NCBI GenBank assembly: GCA_037178855.1
Contig: JASJZC010000001.1
Span: 5,704,001-5,768,000, forward strand
Direction: 5' to 3'
DNA: 64,000 nt
Source of the DNA: Oscheius sp. JU75
Taxonomy: Eukaryota; Nematoda; Chromadorea; Rhabditida; Rhabditidae
In this document: positions 35,127 to 46,208 of the stretch, in pieces
How positions within the stretch are numbered: the stretch's first letter is position 1
Layout of the letters: every line of letters starts with the position of its first letter
Notes under the pieces: model-generated
What the model was told of the DNA's origin: nothing
The model's database searches: none
What the model saw: the letters and a program-made list of their open reading frames with translations, nothing else
Position numbers and translations under genes: made by a program

Positions 35127-38100
35127 CTAGTTGCGCTTCTGGCTGTCGCGTTCACGACGACGATTCTGCTGCGCGTTGCCCCAGGCGTTGCTTCCTTTTC
35201 CTTGAGCCTGTCCGGTTCGGCGGTCACCCTGCAACTTCAATTCTTATCAATCGCATGTCGCTACTCTTTCAATGACACATGCCGTGGAGTTTATAGCATT
35301 TTGATCGCGAAAAACAGACAAAATAGCACGTATTTTGAGAGAAAACATGTTGCCTACCTGGAATTGTCCAGATCCACCCTTCTGCTTCTCGCCCTGTCGT
35401 TCGCGGCCAGGGAACCAGGTTCCGGTACCGCCGTAGCCGGCTCTCCCCGTACGGGGCTCCAGAACCTGTTCGTTGTTCTCGGCCAGCATCTGGATCTTGT
35501 CCGTCAGGTTCAGGGCCAGCATCTGGAGACGACTCGGCTCGACACGGTGCATAATCAGACAGTCCGTCGGCTGGTCCAAGGTGGCTGAGAGCTCCTCCTG
35601 GATGATCATTTTGCTGAAAATTTTAACTTTGTAAAGGAAAACAGGGAGGAAACATACCTAATGACGCTGTGAATCTGCTTCTTTTCCAGCTCGAACAAGG
35701 TGGCCAGTTTCTGCAGAGAGACGGTAGTGTAGACGGTTGAGTACATGAGCAAGTAAGTTCTAAAAATTATTTGGTTTTGTCATAAAAAGGGGATTAAAAC
35801 CTGAGAGATTCCTCCTGAATACGGCGCACGACCATATTCTTCACATTTTCGGCATTTCGGAACAGATTCCAGACCTTTTGGTTCATCTTGTCGTTGACAA
35901 TGTAGTCACGGCATTTCTTCCAGTCACCAGCTAGCATGGCCCTTGAAGCAGCGACGACGTGTTCACGCGTATTCTCTGGCGGTCCGACCAGGGAGGCCTT
36001 CTCGCTCTGCTTTAGCTGATAATGGAAACTGCGCGAGAGGAGACGACGTCGCATCTCAAATTCGCAGCTAGCCATATGGGGAATCTCGAGCAGCATGGAG
36101 CAGATCAAGTAGACGCATTCCATCAGCTCTACATTGACGTGCATGTGGTAGGGAACTTGGCGCTGGCGTTCGGCCTTCTCCTAAAATTGAAAATGTTAAG
36201 AAAAGGATGGAAAACCCCACCTGCTCGGCGGTTCTCTCGTGCTGTCGCATCGTGACAGCCTGGGCCAGTAGTTCCTTGGCTCGCTGAGTGTTTTGGATCT
36301 CGGACAGGCCCTGATGGGCTTCCTTGATGAAGCCGTGACGGAAAGCACACAAGCCGAGCTGACAGATGGCACGATTGTAGAGAATCTGGGTGTCCGTGTC
36401 CGAATGATCGACGATGGCCTGGAGATGCGACATGAGCATCATGTCACGAGCACGATGCCACTCGTCGTGCAGTGCGAGCCAGTAAATGTGACAGAGCATG
36501 GCCCGCTGGCGGAGACGCTTCTCCTCGTCAATTGAGTAAATCTTCTTGCATAGACGCTCGATGATCTGCGAGACGGGCTCCGAGCCGTCGTGGTGGTCTT
36601 GGTACTGAAAGTTTCGAGGGTTTGAGAACTGGATAAGAGCTAAACCTTGTAGTAGAGATGCTCGATGCGCATCATGTAAATTTTGCAAATCTCGTCGTGC
36701 TCGAAGATGTCTCGCTGGCGATTATCCTCGACGTACTGCTCGGTCCGCTCGATCAGCGTGCACATTTCCTTCTCCCCTCGGAGTCTGAAGCACATATTTT
36801 TCCGTGGGTCAAGAGAAACACCCACTTCTCGATGTAGTCGTTGGAATGACAGTCGGCATTCTGCAGGATCTTGGTCAGTTCACTGTCCAGCCGAGTGACG
36901 GTCATAAGGAAGGAGCCGCGGATCTTGTACGGAATCTTGTCATCCTTCAGGTTCTCGTCTTCCTCGGTATACTTGACCGACATGGTCAGGTTGTCCGTGT
37001 GCTCGTTGAGCATGGTCAGCAGCTGACCGACAGCTTCCAGCGTCCTCATAAAGTTCCCGTACTCCATGAAATCGCTAATCTTTGCATTGAGCTCGAAGAG
37101 CGAGGAGACAATGTTGAACAGCAGCTTGATCAGGATGCCAGCACCGAGCTTTTTCTAAGAGTTTTCATGAAAAATTCGAATCAAAATAAGCACACCTCTT
37201 CTGCGATTCTGTAGAGCTCCTGCAGCTGACGGACATGCTGCTTGCGGTTGGTTCCGAGACGTCCACGCGAGGCCATTACCTCCTCGATCTTGTTGATCAT
37301 GGCGTCGTGCGTGACCTCCTGTTTCGGGTCGAAGAGCTGAATCTGCTTCTCCTTGCCGACCTCGGTCCAGCCCTCCTCGTCATCCTCGGACTCGTCGACG
37401 AACTTCTTCTGCTGCTGCTTTTGCTCACGTCGCTGCTGACGGACCGTCTTGGCCTTCTCGTCCACGACTCCGTCATCTCCGCGGAATTCCTTTCTGAAAA
37501 AAAACTTATTTTCGCTCAATGAGCAAGGATTATCAGGAAAATCTGAGGCTCTTGATCGAGCAAATAACTCAGTTGACATCAATTAGAATTTTCCATCATA
37601 CAAGAACATTTGCTGCTACAGACGGGATTTGAACCACTGATATGTTGCTCGTTAGCTCGTTAGTTAGCCAAGTAACCGATTGCGCCATTAAAAGATAAAA
37701 GACAAATAAAGCAAGAGTTAGAGAAAACTACGATTGAGATAACAAAGGGCTTGCACCAGCTGGAGACCATAACTCACTTCAAGAAGTAGCGACGGAGATC
37801 CTCCATCTTCTTGGTGTCAAAATCCAATTCCGTATCGGTTTCGCTATCGTCCGATTCAGTGTCCCATTCGGTGTCAGGTCCCTCCGAATCCTCATCCAGA
37901 ACTTTCTTCTTCTTGTCGGCCACGGTCTTGTGCGGCTTCTCCTCATCCTCGTCGTCATCGGCAATCTGAAACTCATTTACCATGTAAAACTTGAATGAAT
38001 GAACGACTCACAAGCTCCTCAGGAGTCTCGTATCCCTCAGGATCGGCATCTTCCTTGTAGGCCTGGACGGCAGCGCTGAATCCGGCGTTGTACTTGGTGA

Positions 38101-38662
38101 TCTTGCCGCGAAGGGTGGTCAGAGACTTGCTGTTCGGCTTGGACAGATTCTAAAGATAGGGTAAGACTCGTAGACAAACAAAAACAATACATTTCTGGCG
38201 TCCTTGTCCTTCCAAATGCGGGTGACAAAGTCCTCGAGTTCGGAGATGCACCGGATGTAAAACCGGGGATTCTCGATGTTCTGACGGGCAAAGACCGTCT
38301 TGGAGCGGTCGTAACTTTTCACGAGTTCTTCGAATTCTAAAAAGATGGAATCGGGTACGCAAAAGATGGAAAACGAACCAGAAAGGACCGATTTTATGTC
38401 TCGATTGTTCTTCGCATTGCGAATATTTTTCACGCGATTCTTCAGCTCATCAAATTTCTTATCCTTGTGAGCACGGACGACACGCTTCTCATCTTCTTCG
38501 CTGTCGCTGGGGAAGTTGAAGTCACGTCCACTAGAGCTAAAGTTAGAAAGAAATCGAATTTTAGACCTACATGGGGACCTTCGGCTTCTGGACCTCCTGG
38601 ACCTCGTCGTCCGAGCTTTCCGAAGAAGAGTCCGACGACCCTTGCTGGAAAAACTTCGACAT
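35127..38662 (-). CDS. translation initiation factor eIF3 subunit C
   Basis: Thirteen exons (38571-38662, 38379-38536, 38191-38336, 38012-38149, 37778-37965, 37196-37493, 36826-37154, 36646-36784, 36221-36604, 35801-36180, 35658-35759, 35358-35613, 35127-35228) give 903 residues (human eIF3c: 913). The N-terminus is Ser/Asp-rich ([20 protein letters not shown]), as in all eIF3c proteins, followed by the conserved [11 protein letters not shown] region, an acidic [20 protein letters not shown] hinge, the helical core ([20 protein letters not shown]) and a PCI domain near 640-800 ([20 protein letters not shown]). The C-terminus is Arg/Gly/Gln-rich. eIF3c is a core scaffold of the eIF3 complex that binds eIF1/eIF5 on the 40S subunit. 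TTTTCAG lies 5 nt before the ATG. Intron 37,494-37,777 contains a tRNA-like fragment. Confidence 0.97.
37613..37692 (-). pseudogene. tRNA-like fragment in an eIF3c intron
   Basis: On the minus strand an A-box-like D-arm (ATGGCGCAATCGGTTA, identical to the D-arm of nematode tRNA-Asn/Ile genes) is followed after about 35 nt by a B-box-like T-loop (GGTTCAAATCC). The T-stem has mismatches and no proper acceptor stem or anticodon arm could be folded by eye, so it looks like a degraded tRNA or tRNA-derived insert. Confidence 0.45.
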
Positions 38663-39501
38663 TTTTCCTGAAAACGGCCAAGTTATGAAGAGGAATAGGA
38701 GAAGAGCTTGCAGAGGTATGCAAGGAGCTGATGCAATAAGTTTTTGGCTATAAAACTATGAAAGGCAGCACAATGGATGAAAATCCTATCATTCTGGGCT
38801 TGTGACAGACCTCAAGATGGTAAAAACGACAAAAGAATGCAAAAATTCACGTGGAAAACTTTTCTAGCGAGCAACCTTTATCCAGGACGGGTTTTCTTCG
38901 ACTTGGGATATGCCCATACTTATTTTACGTGAAGATCACCACTTTTTTTTCAAGTTTTCATATCGAAATCTGACGATATCATCAGCAAAACAAAGGAACA
39001 ACTAGGCAAAAATAAAAAAGTTTGCAGCTTGAAACAAGAAGATGAAAAGGAGACCTATTAAAGGACTGTGAGGCCGTGGTGGGACTCGCGATCTTCGCAA
39101 AGTAGGAAACAGCTGTTTGTGCTGGAATTTCTCAGGGAAACGGAGAGCATGAGCAAAAAGTATGAGTGAGTTTCTCTTGTCTGTTCACCCAAAAGCCCTC
39201 GTCTGAAGGTGAGGCTACTGTAAGTTCTGAAAAAGTCAATGCGTTTTACTTTGCCGCGATTTGACGCTTCAAATAAGTCATAAGCCACATCAAATAAGCA
39301 ACCAGGCACGGTAATGTTCTACAAACTTGTAGCTCTTGATCTGCTTCACAAGCTTGTAGAACTAGGCAAAGCATGAATATGAGTTTTTTTAAGCCAGAGA
39401 AGCTGAATCCAAATGACGACAGATAGGAGTAACAACAGCAGTACACAAGCATTTATTAATTGCACTTGTCCTGAAGTAGATTCTATCACGAAATGAGGTG
39501 T
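38663..39501. other. 839-nt gap between eIF3c and the Cys-rich gene
   Basis: No exon series found. It should contain the eIF3c promoter. At 39,313-39,362 the inverted motif GTTCTACAAACTTGTAG ... CACAAGCTTGTAGAAC is a copy of a short palindromic motif seen elsewhere in this window. Confidence 0.4.
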
Positions 39502-41848
39502 TCAGTTCTTGAGATCGAGTTTACTGGCCCTGAGGGCACTGCACTTGGAGTAATCGCAACAACTACGGTCGCACTGGTCGAAGGTGTCGAAATCGTTGAC
39601 GGCTCTCTTCTGTCTGGCACAAGAGCAGGAGGCATCTCGTTTCTTCCGTCCTCCACAAGGCCCACACTAAAATACAAAATTTGTACAACATAAAAACCTG
39701 TTTTTACGTTGAAACTGCGCTTATGTCTGGTGACGACAGTCTGCAGGAGAGAACACTTTCGACAGTTACCAGAGGAAGCCTCTCTCTTCTTCCTTCCATT
39801 CAAACAGGGCAGACAGGATCTCTTTCTTCGAATATGAGCTTCTTCTTCCAGAGCCTCTCTTTTCTTTCGGCCACACGGTAGACAGCCCTGAAATATAGAT
39901 TTTTCTCAAGAGAGAGGAAGTCGAAAAGAAGTCAGATGGTTTCAAGCTCTCCACTTCTATGCCTGTCTAGTTCAAAACCTAACCATTCTTTTGACCCTCC
40001 TATGACTTCCATTGCAAGTTCCACAGCCACCACTTCCACCAGCTACTTGAGTAATCGCATTCCAGTTGCTGCACTGTCGACAGCCGCTCTGTCTCTTGAC
40101 ACGTCTCCTCATACAGCTCTGTCTCTTGACTCGGTTGTGATGACGGGGGTCGTCTATGCTTCTCCTTCGTCGACATGGACAGGCCGGACAGCCGCGGAAA
40201 CACAGCGGGATCTGGGTTCACCGTCATTGCAAACTATTCGAACCTACCGTTGGAAGACATATCTGTGGCAGAGTGATCTGTGGCAAGCAGCAGGGAACAA
40301 TTGGCTGGCAACAGAGCGAAATCTGAGGACAGCATGGGATTGGAGGTGGTGGTGGACAGCAGGGGAGACTGGCTGAAATGCATGATGCATCTAATAATCT
40401 TTAAACATTTTCGTTGCGGAATCCTTGATTGCAAAACTTAGACTCTTGTATTGAATACTGAGCCAATCGGATCTTATACTCCCGTCGATTTGGATGTGAT
40501 AAACCTCTTGACTGAGTTCTCAATACTGGTATACTTGACGAAACGTCTCGAAACGAACAATTTTAAAGAACAGACTATAAAAGACCACAACTTACGCATA
40601 CAACAGGGCTGAACCGGCTGACAGCAAACTTGTGGAGCACATCCGCAGCTACCACCCCCACCAGTACCGTATCCTCCAACTGGAGTAGGCTGTATCGGGG
40701 TATAATAGGACTGAACCAAGGGATTCTGAGAGTAGCCAATGGGACTCGGCTGACTGGGAGAGATCGGTGGAGACTGTACAATGGGTGTTGGAGACAAAAG
40801 TTGTGGAGCTGATGGTCCTGGAGCGATTTGAGCTGACGAGGCGGCCTCGATGTATCCGCCACCAAGGACCGGCTTGTTCTCCTTACAGCAAGCACAACAA
40901 GGCTTCCTTGTAGAGGACTTGAACGATTCTTCAGTCTCTTCAAGTACAGGGAGCTTGTTCACTTCCCGCTGTACTTCTGACAGGTCATCGCTCCTGCTGG
41001 GGGACAATATCAGCTGTTCCTCTTCCTTGAAGCCGTTTGAACGATCGTCACGGTATCCTTTCCCCCCTGTGATTTCCTCTCTCGGCTTGATTGACATGTA
41101 AATGGGTGTTTTGTGCCCTGAAGATCTGCTCTTTCCGTGCTCATAGGGGTCAATGGGTGGGAGAGAGTCGGTAACGGAGTCTCCTTCTGGATGGGACCCG
41201 GGGAGGTGGGCTCGGTGACCAGAACCTGGTCCAGACTTTTGTCCAGGCTCATAGCCCTGTCCAGCACCTTCTGGACCAGAAGCATGTACTGTACGCTGTC
41301 CTGATTCAGAACCAAGTCTTGTACTTTTTCCTGTCCCACGACCATGGCCAGAGTCATGCTCGTAAGGGTCTATGGGTGTCACTGGTCCCGAAGAGCTTCC
41401 AGACCTGGGTTCATAAGATGGACCGTGTCCAGGAGATCTACTGGGATATGGATCCTCAGAATCGATGTCTGTCTTCGAGGAGGATGGGTTGTTGATGTAG
41501 TTGGCCCAAGACCCATCGTTTTTCGCAGGAGGCATAGGGCCGTCGTACTCTTGACTCTTGGTAATTTTCGGCTGTCTCTGTCCATTTGACCCCTTCCTGT
41601 TCCCAGAACCTGGAGCTTGAGCTGACTTGAAAGCTGGTGGAGCTGCTTAAACCATAGATAGACAATAAGCGTTAATACTGACGATCTTTCTCGTAGTAGA
41701 ATAAGTATGGGCCCTCCTCGTCACCCCCATACGGACTCGGAGGTACTGTGACCGAGGAGGACTTGGTCTCTTCCGGAGGATACATGCCCGGGGCATGGGG
41801 ATAGCTCACGGCCATGACTGCTGGCAGGAAGAGGAAGAGCAGCGTCAT
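39502..41848 (-). CDS. secreted proline- and cysteine-rich protein with many dibasic cleavage sites
   Basis: Six exons (41683-41848, 40596-41645, 40248-40372, 39984-40211, 39708-39887, 39502-39666) give 637 residues. A signal peptide (MTLLFLFLPAVMAVS) is followed by about 260 residues rich in Gly, Ser, Pro and His with PIDPYEH twice, a KPCCACCK block, a Pro/Ser/Gln/Tyr region, and CC-rich segments (GGGGSCGCAPQVCCQPVQPC, LPCCPPPPPIPCCPQ). The last about 210 residues are basic with repeated processing-type sites: RVKRQS twice, GRKKREA twice, GRKKRDA once, HKRSF and RQKRAV, spaced by Cys pairs (GCLPC, SCLPC, CGPC). I do not recognise the family. Gly/Cys/Pro-rich nematode cuticle or pharyngeal ABU/PQN-type proteins are the nearest idea; a furin-processed precursor is another. 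The ATG lies 2 nt after ATTTCAG. The first junction has two possible acceptors 3 nt apart. Confidence 0.82.
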
Positions 41849-42620
41849 ATCTGAAATCTTTGGGTGTGCCCCCGCAAACAAAGCCGGAATGCGGGAGACG
41901 AAACGATGATAGAAAGAAAAATCGGTTCGGGACTCGAGGGCACCAGGGTGTTCGGATGATAGATTAGACGGACAGCTGATAGAAGACGATCAAATTGGCT
42001 TAAAAAGATGGAGATGGGGACTCTGCGTTTTCGGAGTGTAGATCAAAAGGACAACTTTCTGGAAAGATCAAGCCTGAAAGCCCGTTCAATGGGCGCTATT
42101 CCCGAGGGTTGGATTTCTTGAGAGTTGCAAAACTGTTTGTTTGAGAGAGATAGCCAAAAACAGGACAGCATAGACTTTTACGGTTATCATGACAGTCAGA
42201 CTGAGACCATAGAAACTAGCAGTAGCGGGTTTCAGATACTAACAAGTCCGCAGACTAACAATTTTCAAACAGAGGCACTTTTCAAATAGAGTTTCACGAT
42301 AAAGAATAGAGTAGAAAGACTCAAACAGACAGCTGTGGTAACGAGACTGGTTCCAGAGAGACACTAACCGATCTGACATTGACCGAGAGTGAAGCCGCAA
42401 ATCTTACTGTTTTGACCAGAAGGCGTCGTCAAAAAAGCGGCCGGACAAGGTGAGTGTGAAAACGAGATGTGCCAGTGATAGCCGCGAAAAGATAGAGAGA
42501 GATGTGACCAGGGCTTGCAACATACGCGCATTGAGAGACAAAGAGAGACAGAAAAGACCTGTTCCTAATGGATCTGACTCGGGACTCTGAGCATTTTCTA
42601 ATTGTTTATTGTGAAACGGA
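41849..42620. other. 772-nt intergenic region
   Basis: Lies between the 5' end of the Cys-rich gene and the 3' end of the UPF0057 gene. No exon, RNA gene or repeat recognised. Confidence 0.4.
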
Positions 42621-43934
42621 TCATCTTCTGAAGAAACAGAACCAGACAGCGAAGATGATTCCCGGAAGCCAGAAGAAGATCATCAGGATGAGAGCGATCA
42701 ACACAAACTGGTCGCATTCTCTTGACTTCCAGTAGACGGCGAAGGGCTGAAAAGAAACTCATTCTCATCGAACTGTACGTCTCGCCCGTACTCTCTCGGC
42801 AGGGCGAAAGGGAATTTGACGAGGCGGTACGGGAGCGACTACAATTTGCTGCTCCGAGCAACTTTAGGACTACTTTTCGATCCCCTCACAGTATTTTCCT
42901 GTCTGAAAATGTTCTGCAAAGTTGAAGCTTTTTGTCCGGGCTGCAACTTTGTAGAACAATGCAGAGCCGAACTTTTATATTATCCATCCTCAAAATGGGC
43001 TTCCTATACCTGATTACGTGTGATCATTATCATCAGCTAGGCGAGATATTCGTCGCCTAGAACCTGTCTCAAGGTCGTGCAAAATTAGCATATACGCAAG
43101 GACCGGACGCCTCATCACCTAGGGAAAACAAACAATGGCATAGGATCAGAATCTTTGTACTTGTGTATGTTTGTTCTTCCATTGACGCTGTCAAACTTTT
43201 TCTCACGATGTGTCATTTTATTGTTTGGCGCGAGGGCAAGAGCCTATCAGAGCCCATCGATTCCATTGCGGAAACGAGTTAGTTGCCAGTTTTGCCCCAG
43301 ATAAGCAGGTATTTGATAAGAATCGTAACTAAGAAAGCTGGCTAGAACTCAACGAAACCATTGCTAGAGATTAACTGCCAAAGTCGAAGACAGAATAACG
43401 TTTCATGGCTCGGCAAGGTAAAACTCCGGCAGCAAGGTTTAGGTTTGCTATCCAATATTTCGAGTTGTACACATCATTTTCAAATTTCCGCGTTGCCCTA
43501 AGTTGAAAAACATGTCATACTTTACATTTTTGACGAATTGCTAAAGATGAACAATTTCGCTGCCTGACGCAGTAGAGCTTTTTGGTTTTATTGAGTCAGT
43601 GTTTTTCAATTTTCCATTTTTGACCAATCTATTTTCGATTATTTTACAAACCAACCTAAGCCACACATTTTCCAGAAAAAGTAAAGGTTATCGCTACATT
43701 GCTTCGGTTCGGTCCTGCATTTTTAACTTTTCAAAACATTTCATATGTGGAAAATGCTGTTTTATGCCTTAAAAGTATAGGCACGTTCTGTATACTGCCA
43801 CGGGCGGTGTTTAGAACCATTTTCTCACCCTTATCTTCATATTTCTTCTACTTTTCAATGAATAACTTAGTTTAACGAACCGGAATGAAGATGCAGAGAA
43901 TGACCATGATGATCTGCTCCATGTCGTCGGCCAT
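42621..43934 (-). CDS. UPF0057/PMP3-family small membrane protein (59 aa)
   Basis: Two exons (43881-43934 and 42621-42746) separated by a 1134-nt intron give 59 residues. The first helix ends VILCIFIP and the exon 2 start PFAVYW completes the family's 'ILLPP.AV' turn. The second helix is LIALILMIFFWLPGIIFAVW, matching the LGW(I/L)PG(I/V)IHA pattern of Pmp3/UPF0057 proteins. These tiny two-helix proteins sit in the plasma membrane and in yeast and plants affect membrane potential and salt tolerance. The extended acidic N-terminus (MADDMEQ) and Arg-Arg end are unremarkable. It was too short for simple open-frame detection and was found by joining exons. Confidence 0.85.
42911..42958. repeat. 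short inverted repeat in the UPF0057 intron
   Basis: GTTCTGCAAAGTTG and the near reverse complement CAACTTTGTAGAAC flank an 18-nt spacer. The same motif appears singly at several other noncoding places in the window. Confidence 0.7.
43037..43060. repeat. perfect hairpin in the UPF0057 intron
   Basis: CTAGGCGA (43,037-43,044) and TCGCCTAG (43,053-43,060) are exact reverse complements with an 8-nt loop. No gene context explains it. Confidence 0.75.
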
Positions 43935-44448
43935 TTTTGCGAAGATAGGTTAGGTTAGAAGGCGGCTGTGTCGTAGGATGAGGGGCACTGTTCCCGTAAG
44001 CGTGAGGAGAGCAAACAGCGATAAGGCCAAGGCAGCTTCACTCGACAAATACCTTCGTTTTATGGACACTTTCTGCGTCCTTCTTAAGAGCATGGAGAGT
44101 TGTTATCAATTGTGTGTGGGTGGGATTTGCAAGCTCTAGGTTACTCATGGACCCGGAGAACGTGCACAAAATGAAGTTCCGGTGCAAACAGTACTATTGA
44201 ACTCCGATGGAGAGACATGGACTGATCCGAAAAGAGTGAAAGAGAGAAATTTTGTTAGAGGGGTAGTAAAGCCTCTCCTGATTCTTAAAGCGAGTGTCCG
44301 AGTGTTTTTATACGAGTATGAGTTCTGACATGAGTTTTGTAAAGAATAACTCGCTGATCACGGTGGTGTATCTTCAATGTGTTTAATCTGCGATTATTAC
44401 TGCGAAATAAGGTCGTTTAGTTGCTCTCTCAGAACTAAATCTGTCACA

Positions 44449-44469
44449 TGACGGGGGCTGCCCCCGTCA
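44449..44469. repeat. 9-bp GC-rich hairpin
   Basis: TGACGGGGG and CCCCCGTCA are exact reverse complements separated by CTG. It is followed 13 nt later by CTGACTTGTCAAATAA, a 16-nt sequence also present near 23,651, so it could mark the end of a mobile element. Confidence 0.65.
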
Positions 44470-44910
44470 GCAATTAAGTCTGACTTGTCAAATAATTATA
44501 ACAGCTATGATAGTAATGAGTTGCTAGCTTTCGACTACTGAACTTAGTTGCTGCTCCAAAACACTGGGAGCATGTTGCTCCTCGAGTTCTCAACAACTGC
44601 TCGGAATAAGAATGAGAAGAAATTGAACAGTCTTAAAAAACAAAAGCATAGAATTACAGAGTTCTATAGCCCTTTTCCCTCTTTCTACTATCTAAACGCG
44701 TGTTCTAGGATCTTGTACGTCCAAAAGTGCCCTTTTACGAAATGAGATGATCTTGTTCTAACTGTGGAACCATTTGACACTGATATATTATCCCAAAGAC
44801 TGTATTATGGTCATCTCCTAGTCAAAAAGACACAAACTCCCAGCACAAGTAAATAGCAAAGACAGAAAGACAAAGATATTATAAATATTAAATCTTTCCC
44901 AATTCTCTCT

Positions 44911-45132
44911 TTTTCTACTTGTTAGTTTTCAGGCAAATGCTACTGAAATGGAAACCCTAATGACTCATGCTACCGAAAGAAGAAGTCTACTGCCTTTGGA
45001 TACTCGGAGGCTGAAGTCATCAATAATCTCAATGGAATATAAAAAGAACACAACTATTGGATCAAAGCGGCAGTAATGGTCTATTAGAAGCTAAAGAATG
45101 TCGAAGCATGTGACTGGATAACTGATTGGAGG
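44911..45132. repeat. dispersed repeat, copy 1
   Basis: This segment shares long near-identical blocks with 60,749-60,927, for example GTTAGTTTTCAGGCAAAT, GAATATAAAAAGAACACAA, TTGGATCAAAGCGGCAGTAA and the flanking GCATGTGACTG. Small deletions separate the blocks. The second copy sits inside a foldback element, which suggests both derive from the same transposon family. Confidence 0.8.
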
Positions 45133-45403
45133 ACAGCAAAGTGTATATATGGAAGACCTGAGCCCGAATGGAACGGCACAAGGGTAGCAAGTCAACACAA
45201 CCCAGCCCTGACAATACGGGCGAGAACATTCGTTACCTCCGACATGGTACGGGTGAGACGTTTATACTAGCTCTCTGAAGGGATTAAGTCTACTTTTTGA
45301 CTACGCATCCATGTTCCACCATTTGTTCCTCGTCTGTCGGCAGATGTTCTACTAAGAAAATGTGGGTCTGTGCTCGGTCTCCTCCGCTATAATTAGGCAT
45401 AGG

Positions 45404-45417
45404 CGCTTACGTAAGCG
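45404..45417. promoter_or_regulatory. palindromic PAR-bZIP-type site (TTACGTAA core)
   Basis: CGCTTACGTAAGCG is a perfect 14-bp palindrome containing TTACGTAA, the optimal half-site pair for PAR-domain and related bZIP proteins (HLF, TEF, CES-2, E4BP4). It lies 467 nt upstream of a gene encoding exactly this kind of bZIP protein, so autoregulation is an attractive inference. Confidence 0.55.
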
Positions 45418-45883
45418 AGCGTAGGCATTCAAAGTTGACCCCGAGCGACCGCCGGTGACCCGAGATTATATTAGAGGGCGGCCTGTTGCGGCAGGTCCGA
45501 ACAGTCTCATTGCCATTCGCATTCAGCCCATATTGTTGTCTAGTTTCACAACATTTCCTCCTCAATGACATGTACTCTATAGTTTCATCATCGTCTTGCT
45601 ATCCCGTGCCCAAGCTTTTCTTTCACTCCCCGTTTGACAGAATCGTTGTCTCCACTTCACGCTAGGGGTGTGCCAAAGTACAGTACGTCTGACAGTCGAA
45701 AGTGAGTAAATGTTGCGCTCTAACTAGTGTACCATAGGCTAATACCTCTATACATCAGTCTTTGTTTTCTATTCCCTGTTATTTGTCCTCTTTCTCTTCT
45801 GCTCCAAGTCATTTATCTACCAGTCTTGCCAACTTTGGCCAGGTTGAACTGCAGACTCGACAGATCTCTTTTTCAGCAGCAGC

Positions 45884-46198
45884 ATGTCATGCGAGTCCCT
45901 CCACTCCCCGTCGTCCGTCGAGACCTCAGTAGACCGGAAAGACAACGAGTATCTGGAGAAAAGGAGGAAGAACAACAGCTCCGCTAGAAGATCTCGAGAA
46001 GTTAGAAGGATGAGGGAACAGTCTGCTAGGAAGAGAATGGAGGTGGGTTGACTGTTTTCCAATTATTTGGAAGCATCCAATCTTCAGGAGCTCGAAGAAG
46101 AGAACCGTCAGCTGCACGAGGAGATCAGCCATCTCCGTCTGGAGTATTCCCAACTTCTCCTTATGTTCTTAGCCAAGAGCAGCACAGCAGCCCAGTGA
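45884..46198 (+). CDS. small PAR/C/EBP-type bZIP transcription factor (89 aa)
   Basis: Two exons (45884-46042, 46088-46198) give 89 residues. After a 20-residue Ser-rich head comes the basic region KRRKNNSSARRSREVRRMRE with the N-N-x-x-A-x-x-S-R signature of PAR, E4BP4 and C/EBP-type bZIPs, then a heptad leucine zipper (MEELEEENRQLHEEISHLRL, continuing EYSQLLLMFL). The protein is almost only a bZIP domain, lacking an obvious activation domain, so it may repress or act as a heterodimer partner; this is inference. Nematode relatives of this class include CES-2-type factors. TTTTTCAG lies 8 nt before the ATG. AATAAA at 46,203-46,208 is just after the stop. Confidence 0.9.
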
Positions 46199-46202
46199 TT
46201 CA

Positions 46203-46208
46203 AATAAA
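46203..46208 (+). terminator. AATAAA poly(A) signal of the bZIP gene
   Basis: AATAAA begins 5 nt after the bZIP stop codon, implying a very short 3' untranslated region. Confidence 0.7.

Larger units (their letters stand above)
43935..45883. other. 1.9-kb region between UPF0057 and bZIP genes
   Basis: No supportable exons. It contains a GC-rich perfect hairpin (44,449-44,469), a dispersed repeat copy (44,911-45,132), and a PAR-bZIP-type palindrome (45,404-45,417). Confidence 0.45.
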
